DNA of 10,441 nucleotides, from the NCBI GenBank assembly GCA_003024985.2, contig PXIH01S0011693.1; one strand, written 5' to 3'. Numbering within the stretch: position 1 is the stretch's first letter; each line of letters starts with the position of its first letter. This stretch comes from Euperipatoides rowelli. Taxonomy: Eukaryota > Onychophora > Udeonychophora > Euonychophora > Peripatopsidae. Both the position numbers and the translations under genes were made by a program. Shown piece after piece: positions 1 to 7,857 of the stretch. Below the pieces are notes generated by a model, which had not been told where the DNA came from, searched no databases, and worked only from the letters and a program-made list of their open reading frames with translations.

Positions 1-237
1 AGAAGCAAATGGATTGTAAAGTGTTTGATAATGCATGAGTTCATCATCTGACATCATGAAAAGTGTGTAGTGAAAACATTAAAACTGTTCTTAAAACAAT
101 TTCTAGTTAGGTAATAGGAAAAAATAAAAAATTAGCCTTTAGATTGGATTTTTGCCTAAAAAGTTATGTTGTGTTGGTATTACTTATCTGTGGTCTATTT
201 CCAGAGCAAAATTAATTGTTGGTTAAAGGGAATTAAA

Positions 238-392
238 AGTAGTGAACATATCACTATAACTAAATTTTTTTTGTAGTGGACTACAAATAAAACTACTCTG
301 CTGTAAATGTAGTGAAACTACTCAGTCACTACTCAAAAAAGTAATGTGCCACAGTAGTGGCACTACAAATAGTGCACTACTTCCGAACCCTG
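238..392 (-). mobile_element. Truncated hAT-like DNA transposon end
   Basis: Read on the minus strand from 392, the sequence starts CAGGGTTCGGAAGTAGTGCA, the CAGGG-type terminus common in hAT-superfamily elements. Inside it are seven copies of GTAGTG or its complement CACTAC (starts near 239, 273, 309, 327, 354, 361 and 375). GTGCCAC/GTGGCAC also form a 7-bp-arm hairpin at 346-363. Dense, two-orientation subterminal repeats that resemble the terminus are typical transposase-binding arrays. The element body must run leftward out of the window. The opposite end and the 8-bp target duplication are not visible, so the superfamily is an inference from terminus style. Confidence 0.45.
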
Positions 393-557
393 CAACTATT
401 ATTATTATTTTTGTAATTTGACACATACTATAACTCAAATAATAATTAAATACATCAAGTTACAAAAATTGGTAATAAAAAAAGGCTAAAAATAATGCCT
501 ATGGCATTGTGGTCAAGACTGCAAAATGTTAACATAAGAAACTATTACACATCATTT

Positions 558-743
558 CTAATCATTGAAATAATCACTGTCCACTGCAGAACTGTCTATT
601 TCACAAAGCTTGGCTGTGGTAACAGTTCCATGTAGGCCTACTCCACAAAAATATTTAGAACGTTTGTCACAGTGGCAAGAGTACTTCATTTCATTCCCAA
701 CACGTTCAAAACATGTCATTTTTTTGTGGCATCCAGTCAACAA
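558..743 (-). other. Short cysteine-rich ORF, unidentified
   Basis: This 61-codon open frame on the minus strand is rich in Cys and Lys. It contains CHC, then KRSKYFC eight residues on, a further Cys near residue 47, and an acidic tail ending DSDYFND before the stop. The reading continues openly a few codons upstream of the first Met. The spacing faintly recalls the Cys-rich tail of piggyBac-like transposases (a KRxxYFC-type knuckle), but the expected later Cys/His pattern is absent and I do not recognise a family. It could be a transposon remnant, a terminal exon or a chance ORF. It lies between the hAT-like end and the TMEM62-like exon, presumably within that gene's intron. Confidence 0.15.
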
Positions 744-2146
744 AATTTCATAAAGATCTCTTAAAATAATTATTTAGATTTTTTTCAAAATTAAAAATTT
801 AGGTCAAATTTGATCCAGATTGGTTGTGCAAGGGTTAAATTTATTTTCTACTATTTGTTTTGAAATTTGCAACCAGTTTTTAAATGCTTTTTGGCTCAAG
901 TCTCTTATTACCCCACTCTCCCCATAATTTACAGTATACTGTACCGGTATATCTTTTTTTTTTTGTGTGCAAACCATATTATTTCAAATAATTGACCTAA
1001 AAAGTGTAAGTAATAAATTATGTTTCACAATATAACCATGTCAAACGCAGTGTCGAATGCCTAAATCAAGAAATAATGGACATGGAAATATTTTCAATGG
1101 TTTATGCTGCATCAGCATAAAGGATTCTGTCCACACTACTCAGTTTATATATAAACTTTGGTTTTAGCAAGGGTTGATTAGGACCTTTGGTTTAATCTTA
1201 AATCATTATTTATTATTTTTTCTATTTAATTTTTTCTTCTCTTTAATTTGTTAAATTCGAATCACCACATCTTTGTCAGGACTGTGTCCTTTTCTAAACT
1301 TTAAATCTTTTTTTATATATTCATCTTGTAAATTTGGTGATAAACCTGTAGTAATAATAATACTTAAATCGTGTTATTCGAAAACGTGTAAATCAAGAAT
1401 TAGCTGTAGTAATAACCTATTTAGGAAAATGCAGATTTATTCACGATTTTGCCGATTCGAGAATATACTCTGCAGGTGAAGATCTGTAGAATAAATAATA
1501 ATAGTCGTAAATGATTAACTATATTATTTATTTGCATGTTTGTATGAATAAAAGTGAATCATTAAGTGTAACATCATAACATGCCACGTTTTGACGTTTG
1601 ATTCACTCATTTGAATTGCAGCATAATTATTGATTCACTAAACTGGATTAGAGTTGATTTGAAGTTTAGACAGTAAAAAATTGGGGGTGGGGAGACATTA
1701 GGCCTACGCTATATGTAACAAAATAATTTGCGTTTGCGAGTACCAACAACCCATAAACTACTGCCGGTACTGTATATACAGTATACACAATGTGTACGGA
1801 TAGTGGCTGTACTTGGCAATTATTTTTTTTACCAAATTTATGGGAAAAAATCTTAAATTAAAATAAAAAAATTATTTAAAGTACACTCCTCTAATTCTCT
1901 TCCATATCTCAAATAAATCTGACAGATTTTCACGAATGAGTTTGTAATAATGCTGACAGCGTTGTTAGTAAATACGCTACAATAATACAATAGCATTCGT
2001 ACCCTAACCTACGCCTTTCTTAAGCCTACAATAGCCCATATAATAGGCTACAGCCACGGCAGCCTTCAAACTGTACTATATTTATTTATTTATTTCAAAT
2101 GATATTAACAACAAATAAATAACATGTAATAAGGTGTTTTTCTCAC
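744..2146. other. AT-rich sequence, probable TMEM62-like intron 1
   Basis: No convincing exon was found on either strand. Assuming the TMEM62-like assignment, this is the start of its first intron, because the donor at 2146-2145 reads into it. I looked for the next expected minus-strand exon, which should begin with the metal-binding S-D-I-H motif, and did not find it. Perfect palindromes occur at 931-942 (ACAGTATACTGT), 942-949 (TACCGGTA) and 1768-1783 (TACTGTATATACAGTA), and TAGGCCTA near 1700. A plus-strand open frame at 1273-1479 has low-complexity composition and is not supported as a gene. Confidence 0.4.
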
Positions 2147-2323
2147 CTGCATAAACCACATCAAGTGTTCATATTTATCTGCTGGAAATGGACCATGATG
2201 ATTATGAGGATGATTATCTTCTAGCTTGCTAACATCAACAATCAACACCGTAAAAGCTGTTCCCAGAAGCCAAGCTATACTCAGTGATACTACCAGACAG
2301 AGAGATGTCTTTGCAATGCGCAT
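2147..2323 (-). CDS. TMEM62: TMEM62-like protein, first coding exon
   Basis: The exon encodes 59 residues from the ATG at 2323-2321 to CAG at 2149-2147, followed by a consensus donor GTGAGA. Residues about 7-29 form one hydrophobic segment (a signal anchor or signal peptide). A polar His-rich linker (HPHNHH) follows, and the exon ends EHLMWFMQ. In vertebrate TMEM62 the equivalent stretch reads like NIFWGLQ and runs straight into the ISDIH metal-binding motif of a calcineurin-like phosphoesterase domain, with C-terminal membrane helices after that. The exon break after Gln in phase 0 fits this exactly. The catalytic residues are in later exons beyond the left edge. The match rests on a short N-terminal region, so another anchored metallophosphatase is possible. 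The true substrate of TMEM62 is not known to me. Confidence 0.65.
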
Positions 2324-2498
2324 TAAATCTCAAGTTTATTTACGGGAGAAACGAAATATATGGAAATAAATAAAGATCAGTAGCCATTTAAAATAATTTC
2401 ATCTTTGCTTTGCAAGAAAAATTATCGATTACTTCTTTGTGAAAAAAAATTAATAACGTCTGGATCACAGACCTAAATATAATTAATCCAAAATTAGG

Positions 2499-2545
2499 CA
2501 ATCAGAGGTCAGCTTGCATTCTATTTGCAAGCTGACTTCTGATTG
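2499..2545. repeat. 20-bp-arm hairpin in the inverted-repeat element
   Basis: Arm one is CAATCAGAGGTCAGCTTGCA (2499-2518). Arm two (2526-2545) is its reverse complement with one mismatch. The loop is seven bases. The right arm runs into GATTGG, an inverted CCAAT box. Confidence 0.85.
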
Positions 2546-2561
2546 GTTGTTGTTTAATTTA

Positions 2562-2698
2562 TTTACAGTATTTATGCTTTAATATTTAAGTTGGAGTTCG
2601 GGTCAGTATGCCGTTAAGGTTAGAGATTTTTTAATTTGCTATTACAGTATATTAATGTTGGAGTTAGTTAGGGTCACTTTACGGTTAAAGTTAGTAGA
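2562..2698. repeat. Imperfect direct duplication inside the element
   Basis: Two diverged units share the order TTACAGTAT, then TTGGAGTT, GGGTCA, CGGTTAA or CGTTAAGGTTAG, and AGAT. They lie at 2562-2626 and 2641-2698. Small indels separate them, for example an extra AGTTAG in unit two. This suggests an old tandem duplication of a segment of about 60-70 bp. Confidence 0.55.
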
Positions 2699-2827
2699 TC
2701 GTCAAATAGGCTGCAAGGCATAGTAGGTCTGTGATTCAGACGCTAGTGAAAATTATCACGTAAAATAACTATTACTTATGTCAGGTCCGAAGTAAACACA
2801 AGACATTTTTTTTTAGTCAGTCTTCCA

Positions 2828-2836
2828 ATGACTCAG
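2828..2836 (+). CDS. Candidate FAM177-like first coding exon (Met-Thr-Gln)
   Basis: ATGACTCAG at 2828-2836 is followed by GTGGGT, an acceptable donor. It ends in phase 0, which is exactly the phase needed to join the exon at 4007. It would supply a three-residue N-terminus and places the start about 0.5 kb from the divergent TMEM62-like start. Such a short exon cannot be recognised by homology. The alternative is a different first exon anywhere in 2324-4006. The intron between the two would be 1170 bp. Confidence 0.3.
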
Positions 2837-4006
2837 GTGGGTAATTTTTCAACCAGGTCTCATTAGCGAATTAACTTTGCTTTTAATTATTTTATATGCG
2901 ATTATATGTCTTCATGTTCTAATATTCATTAATATAATGCTAGACTGTGATTCAAAAAAAGGTCTTTTCGTTTCGTTCAAGTTGATTTTAATAGATCAAA
3001 CACTAACAATACAATTTTAAAAGCCTACACATTTTGGATTTTGAAAATTTATAATACTAGCAACATTTATTCATTATCTTTTTTTTTAAAGTATTGACGC
3101 ATTAAAATTTTAAAACAACGTAGCCTACAAGTTCCACTAATTTTTGTTTTTCTTTAAATAGCCTTCTCTAATTAAAGTTTAAGTACCGTACTGTATTTGG
3201 GATCTGCATCCTATTTGGGCTAAGATCTCAAATGTCAAAAAATTATCAGTGTTTATTGTATATATTGTATAATTTGTTTTATGTTATAATAATAAACCCA
3301 ATAATAATAACTTTTTGATGGTTAATGAATAAAGTAGCTTTTGAAACAATGGGAATTTACTTATGTAAAACTGCATATTTGTATGTACACTGTAGATACT
3401 GTATGTATTAGTTATTTTAATTTAAATTACAAAAAACAAAAAAAAGATTAAGATGTTGAACTTTGTGAAATTCATTTAAAACAATTATTGTTGTTGGAGA
3501 CTTTAACTATTGCATTTTAATTTCTTCAACACTTTTACACAAATCAATAGAAATTGTTAATTACCAAAGCTTCTCTTCAATACAATTCTGACTTTATCTT
3601 CTAACTAATAATTAATTAATGACAGATTTTTATAATAAAAAAATTTACAGTATTTATTAAGTTACCAATTTTGGGATTCAGTTACAATCTTCTACATTTC
3701 ATGATTATTCTGTGTGTAGACTACTGAATTGCCTTAGTGGGTTTAACTTAAGGAGCTAATGCCTACAATCGGCATTCGGCACTCTACTTATATCATGACT
3801 ACATTTGAAAATTCTAAGTTTAAATTTAAAATTGATTATATGAAAGGATAAAAATTTAATTTCAAATAAATCCTGCTAAAACGATTTCAGATTTTGCTTA
3901 ATCTCATTCTTAGAGTAACAATAGTGTTGAACGGTCATATAATTTATTTTATTGGCATTTCTTTTATTGTATTTTATAATTCTTCTTTTTTTTTTTTTTT
4001 TTTCAG
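2837..4006 (+). other. Probable FAM177-like intron 1, AT-rich
   Basis: No gene or clear repeat family was seen. The sequence is AT-rich with several TACTGTA/TACAGTA words (near 3189, 3397 and 3646). It ends in an 18-base T tract (3986-4003) directly before CAG, a strong polypyrimidine tract and acceptor for the exon at 4007. Confidence 0.4.
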
Positions 4007-4162
4007 AATTCTCCAAACAATTCCTTTCAAGAAGTAATTCTTCATGATGTTTCAAAAAAGAAACCCAAAAAAATATTATTTTTCAGTGATGGAATTTTAG
4101 AAGAGAGTAGTTCTGAGGATGAAGTAGATAATAAGAAACCCCAACAACCAATTCTAGATCCT
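4007..4162 (+). CDS. FAM177 family protein, internal exon
   Basis: The exon is open for 52 codons, phase 0 at both ends, bounded by an 18-T tract plus CAG and by the donor GTAAGG. Its product runs from a short Asn/Ser-rich lead to EVILHDVSKKKPKKILFFSD, then GILEESSSEDEVD, and ends PILDP. This is the FAM177 signature. In vertebrate FAM177A1 the corresponding stretch has a lysine-rich KKK, then P-R-R-x-I-H-F-x-S-G-E, an acidic S/T-D-E-D-E-V-D and a closing DP. The next conserved part (TKLTWGPYLWFY and a hydrophobic segment) starts on the following exon, which I could not find before the right edge. FAM177 proteins are small; I do not know a defined biochemical activity. Paralog A versus B cannot be told from this exon. 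Confidence 0.8.
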
Positions 4163-4583
4163 GTAAGGCTTCAGTTTCTAATTTTATTAAATAGTGGGAT
4201 ATACTATTGTTTTGGAAAGGCAACCTAGTATAATATAGATATGTCAAGGCATGGTCTTTATCTTCCTTCATTATCCTCTCCCAATCCCCATCGTCATGAA
4301 TTTAAACACAACAGTGAGATCATTGTTATCTCTTTAGCAGTGTTATACATCAATAAATGTTTGATGTAATGTACTGTATACAGTATATTACCAGTAAAAT
4401 GTAGTTAGGTATTTTATAAAATGGCTAGGCGGTTTATACAATGTATGATACATGATGCAAAGTATGAAAATGTGTTTCATAGATTGCCTAACCTTAACCT
4501 TACCACAATCCAAATCCTAACATCCCGGATCCAGTAGACAATTTCCCAATAGGCACAGGCTTAGGGGTGGAAGTTGCTTGGAG

Positions 4584-5136
4584 CAGGGTTGGATTAAAAC
4601 TTTTTTAGACCCTGGGCACAAAAAGAATATGGGTCCCCCTAGTCTAGAAAGGAGTCTGTGGGAATACCTCCAACGGGGTCCAGGGGTAGAGCCCTGGTGA
4701 TTATACTTTGTGTGAATAAATTGCTCCGGAATCTGACTACTTTTTTCCAGATTTGGAAATTTTTTTATACTACCAAGAAACACTTTTACTAATTATAATT
4801 TGCATAGGATGAGTCCAGGTAATAAACACTTGTCAATTTATAAGAATTGATAGTTTTCTCTCATTTTAATATTGAAATTTTAATAGGCTTATGTAAAAAA
4901 CTTTAGTCTCAAAGGGAAGTTAAACCTAAAAAATATTTTGATATTTGTTGTATAACCTTTATTTTTTATTTTTTTTTTTAGGAGTAGGACCCATCAAAAT
5001 AGGGTGGCCACAAACTAATGTTCATTAACATAGACAAAACTTACAAAAGGTCTGTGCATAAAATATATATAAAAAAAATTTAATGGTTGGGACCCTGGGC
5101 GAGCACTCGGTGCACCCACTCGTTAAGCCATCCCTG
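4584..5136. mobile_element. Non-autonomous hAT-like element with 8-bp TSD
   Basis: The left end reads CAGGGTTGGATTAA and the right end, reverse-complemented, reads CAGGGATGGCTTAA (12 of 14 identical). The immediate flanks are GCTTGGAG (4576-4583) and GCTGGGAG (5137-5144), an 8-bp target duplication with one mismatch. CAGGG termini with an 8-bp duplication are diagnostic of the hAT superfamily. Both ends carry a subterminal GACCCTGGGC. The 553-bp body has no transposase-like frame. It sits in the presumed FAM177-like intron and is diverged, so it is likely old. Confidence 0.65.
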
Positions 5137-5144
5137 GCTGGGAG

Positions 5145-5386
5145 TGGCAAAAAAAGATTATGAAATAAATGGAAACATAATAAAAGTCAACAAATCTTTT
5201 AAACAACAAAAAAAATAAAATAATAATTGATAAAACGTTAGAATACCGTAACAAAAAAAAATAGACTTATAAAATAAATAAAAACATAATACCCGTAATA
5301 GTTGATAAAATGATTGAAAAAAAAACAAAAAAAAAACTAATAAATTGTACCAAATAAAATTTTGGAATGGGGGCAGTTATTAATGT
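5145..5386. repeat. A-rich tract with a diverged 25-bp direct repeat
   Basis: The sequence right of the hAT-like element is strongly A-rich on this strand. It contains a 25-base word at 5158-5182 repeated at 5267-5291 with three differences, each followed by a similar TTGATAAAA-containing stretch. It looks like an old duplication of about 110 bp inside A-rich DNA. No coding signal was seen. Confidence 0.45.
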
Positions 5387-5423
5387 TGCGCTTAGGTGCA
5401 GCCTGACCCTAAGTCCACCCTTG
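5387..5423 (-). mobile_element. Possible terminus of a second DNA transposon
   Basis: On the minus strand this reads CAAGGGTGGACTTAGGGTCA and then a GC-richer CAGGCTGCACCTAAGCGC. It stands out from the AT-rich surroundings and resembles the ends of hAT-like elements. A partner end and target duplication were not established. TTAGGGGTGG at 4561-4570 is similar but in direct orientation. Confidence 0.25.
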
Positions 5424-5997
5424 CTCAATCCTATACCTAATGCTAAACATTAAAATGATTGAAATATATACTTGTTTTAAAACTTTGCTACAGGTTACCA
5501 TGAATGTTTGTCAGGTGTGCACCAGGAATTTTTTTATGGAAACCAGTTTAATAAGGTGTTCATCTAGCTTATTAAACCAGTCTGCTTCTCCCTTACTATT
5601 TGTTTTAATGAGTTTTTTTAAAAAACATGTTAATCAGTAACTTGATATTAATATTTAGTTTTTGTAATTTGTTTTTAATCTGGAGGTGTCTGGACACCCC
5701 CGTTATATGTATCCCTGATGCCTAGACATTTCATAAAATATCAATTGCTATACTTTACTGGTAACATATTGTAATTTATATACTTTATTCTTTTACAAAT
5801 AATTCACAAATTGCATTTTATGGACTTTTGCAAAATCATAATGACCAAGTATCCTCCCATCAAATTTTGGTAAATGTACACATTTGCATTTTGCTGTAAT
5901 CTGAAGAAGAATACAATTTGTAAATGAGTTTGTCTATCCAAATATGTCAATTGCCCAATCTGGGATAAGGGAAATAAATTTATTTTTATTTCTATAG
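5424..5997. other. Intronic or intergenic AT-rich sequence
   Basis: Nothing recognisable was seen. An open frame at 5440-5640 has no protein-like character. A short imperfect palindrome around GGTGTC/GACACC occurs near 5685-5702. Confidence 0.4.
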
Positions 5998-6142
5998 GCT
6001 TGCTTCCAAACTTTGAGAAAAGTACAGTATGAGAATGAGTTTTGCTATGCTGACAACATTAATTTTCATGGCCAAGGAAATCGTCATTTCCACCCTTTTC
6101 CTCACTGGTTAAGTGCACAAAGAGTGGAGATTTTTTTTTTTT
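5998..6142 (+). other. Exon-like open stretch, unidentified
   Basis: A T-rich tract ends in CTATAG, and from 5998 one frame stays open for about 48 codons into a T12-G14 tract. The product is unusually protein-like for this region, with YENEFCYADNINFHGQ and then HFHPFPHW. The in-frame codon just before 5998 is TAG, coinciding with the acceptor. No good donor is seen before the homopolymer tract; GTACAG at 6022 would leave a very small exon. It does not match the expected next FAM177 segment. It could be a terminal exon, an exon of a nested gene, a transposon fragment or chance. Confidence 0.2.
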
Positions 6143-6156
6143 GGGGGGGGGGGGGG
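6131..6156. repeat. T12-G14 homopolymer junction
   Basis: Twelve T (6131-6142) are followed directly by fourteen G (6143-6156). The G run could support inter- or intramolecular G-quadruplex structure and is prone to length variation. Confidence 0.9.
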
Positions 6157-7272
6157 ATTTTATAGGAAATCAACCAGGTATAGATGCTCGACTGTTTATG
6201 ACTATTTTTATTTTCAAACCATGGTTAGCTGTATCAGTGACTAGCCCAAAACAATTTTTTTTGTTAATCTTCAACCATCTTTGATTTAGGCCCTTTTTTG
6301 TTTGTCACAGCAGGCAAAAATGAGGCCTTAAAAGGGCTTTGAAAAAAGCTACAATTATTTTATCATGAAATAAAGAGGGTTCTGGCTTTCACTAGCTTAA
6401 ATCTAACATTCAGGCCTATCAGAAACTGTTAAGAAATTATGGAAAAAGTTTTTTAACCGTGACTTAATTTACCTTGAAATCAGCTGTGCTTGCGAGAAAA
6501 ATCATCCTGTTTGATGGCCTTTTAGGGTCACTAAGGGTTGGAACCACAAAGTAATTTTTTATGTGAAAACTATGGATAGTAAGTTTTTTGCTATAGTGAT
6601 AAAAAACATTTGTGTTTGGTCCCTTTTATACCTTTTTTAGGTCTCATAGTTGGAAAAATTTGAATTTTTGTAGATGTCTAGGTCAAGGGGATCAGATAAA
6701 AACTTAATTTTTTTTGTGGTAAAGATCAAATCCTGTGAGTTTCATTTTGTGTTTCAAAATGGTTTAGAAATTACAAGCTCTAAAGGAAGGATATGTAGCA
6801 ATTATAATATTTAATTGCTCAGAAATGCGCAATTATACACAAATATTTACATTTTTTGTGTTCTAAAAATTGTTTTTTTTTTAGTCTTGAATACCAAATG
6901 AAATAAGAAATTGGCAATAAAAAAATGAAGCGCAAATAAACTTTTTTTTTTTTCAAAAATGTATATTTTTATTTTAATCCTTACCAAAGATGGAGTTTTC
7001 AAAAATTAAAAAAAAAAGTCACGCTGAAGTATTTATAGCAGTGTCAATTCGATAATGCTTAGACATTTTTAGAAGGAAAAAAAATGGAAAAACACTGATC
7101 TGTTTGCCTTTAAAAAGGTCTGTAGTATATTTTGTGGGGATATAATACTACTGTATGTTAAGTAAAAAATATTAATTCCTGTGTGTGGGATTTGATAATT
7201 ATTCTAGACTGCAATAGATTTGTCAAAATGGACATAGATGAGCATGTTGTTACATGAAGACATGAGGAAACT
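6157..7272. other. AT-rich sequence without recognised genes
   Basis: No exon, RNA gene or identifiable repeat family was found on either strand. It is presumably intron of the FAM177-like gene or intergenic DNA. Confidence 0.4.
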
Positions 7273-7334
7273 CATTTGAGCTGTAGGCTCATGCTAGTTT
7301 TGTCATGTTCAAAACATGCCAGCCAGCTCAAATG
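7273..7334. repeat. Imperfect inverted repeat, 11-bp perfect outer arms
   Basis: CATTTGAGCTG (7273-7283) and CAGCTCAAATG (7324-7334) are perfect reverse complements. Inside them GGCT, CATG and TTTTG pair again with CAAAACATG and AGCC after small bulges, leaving a loop of about seven bases. A small MITE remnant or cruciform is possible. Confidence 0.65.
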
Positions 7335-7857
7335 GGATTTTTGTGTTCTATTCACTTTCAATTTGAATTCTCAAATATGTGTGACTTTATCATAGTGTTT
7401 TTGCATGGTGTTATATTCCTGTGAATACTGTAATAGTTTAAGACTTTAAAGTATCCCTACTAACTTTTTTAATTTTTTTAGTTAGTTAGTTTTTCAGTGT
7501 CATGTCAACATGAATAATGCACAGAATTTATACAGATTTATTTTTTCATTTTCAATGAGAAGAATAACAAGCTTCGTTTGATGATAGTTATTTTGGCCAA
7601 ATTCTTTCTTTATATCATTCATCAAATTTAACTGAAATTTTATTACGGTACTCTTTTTTTAAAACTTCTTTCTCATCATTTTAAAAAGTATAAAATGAGT
7701 TTTAAAGACAATTTTTATTACAAATAAGGAATTGTTCAGTAGGAACTTTTACTATTACAGTTTAAGAATTATTCCTAGGGCAAGTATATAATAAAACCGG
7801 CAACAGACATCAATGATTCAAGAATCTTCCTTCTCAAGAAAAGGATGAAATTAGATT
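7335..7857. other. AT-rich sequence upstream of the decayed gene
   Basis: No recognisable gene was found. The end of this stretch (about 7810-7857) may contain a more diverged N-terminal part of the following pseudogene, because an open frame overlaps it, but no motif supports this. Confidence 0.35.

Larger units (their letters stand above)
2456..2743. mobile_element. 288-bp MITE-like element with terminal inverted repeats
   Basis: The left terminus (from 2456, ACGTCTGGATCACAGACCTA) matches the reverse complement of the right terminus (GCGTCTGAATCACAGACCTA) at 18 of 20 positions. TA flanks both ends (2454-2455 and 2744-2745), as expected for a Tc1/mariner-type TA target duplication, although TA is common in such AT-rich DNA. 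The GTCTG/CAGAC within each terminus can also fold on itself. Inside are a strong hairpin (2499-2545) and an imperfect direct duplication (2562-2626 and 2641-2698). There is no coding capacity, so it would be non-autonomous. The superfamily is uncertain. Confidence 0.45.
2324..2827. promoter_or_regulatory. Putative bidirectional promoter between divergent genes
   Basis: This interval separates the start codon of the minus-strand TMEM62-like gene from the candidate start of the plus-strand FAM177-like gene, so it should hold both transcription starts and 5' leaders. I see no clear TATA box or CpG-rich core. One inverted CCAAT box (ATTGG, 2542-2546) is present. An upstream ATG at 2778 opens a five-codon frame that stops before the candidate FAM177 start. 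Most of the middle is occupied by an inverted-repeat element (2456-2743). Promoter function is inferred only from gene layout. Confidence 0.4.

Noticed and set aside
273-392. CRISPR-like array of short repeats
   Set aside because: The repeated core is only six bases in both orientations without uniform spacers, and the context is eukaryotic. A transposon terminal array explains it better.
1253-1265. ATTCGAATC resembling a tRNA B box
   Set aside because: No matching A box or cloverleaf arms around it.
1273-1479. Plus-strand 68-codon open frame
   Set aside because: Low-complexity composition, no recognisable motif and no convincing splice context.
1-2146. Search for the second TMEM62 exon (SDIH-type start) on the minus strand
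   Set aside because: No candidate with the metal-binding motif after an AG acceptor was found.
4083-4271. Minus-strand open frame
   Set aside because: It overlaps the FAM177-like exon on the other strand and has no independent support.
4517-4783. Minus-strand 88-codon open frame
   Set aside because: It lies mostly within the non-coding hAT-like element and its flank. The Pro/Gly/Ser-rich product reflects the GC-richer element end.
5440-5640. Plus-strand 66-codon open frame
   Set aside because: No motif, and placed in presumed intron beside transposon debris. Consistent with chance.
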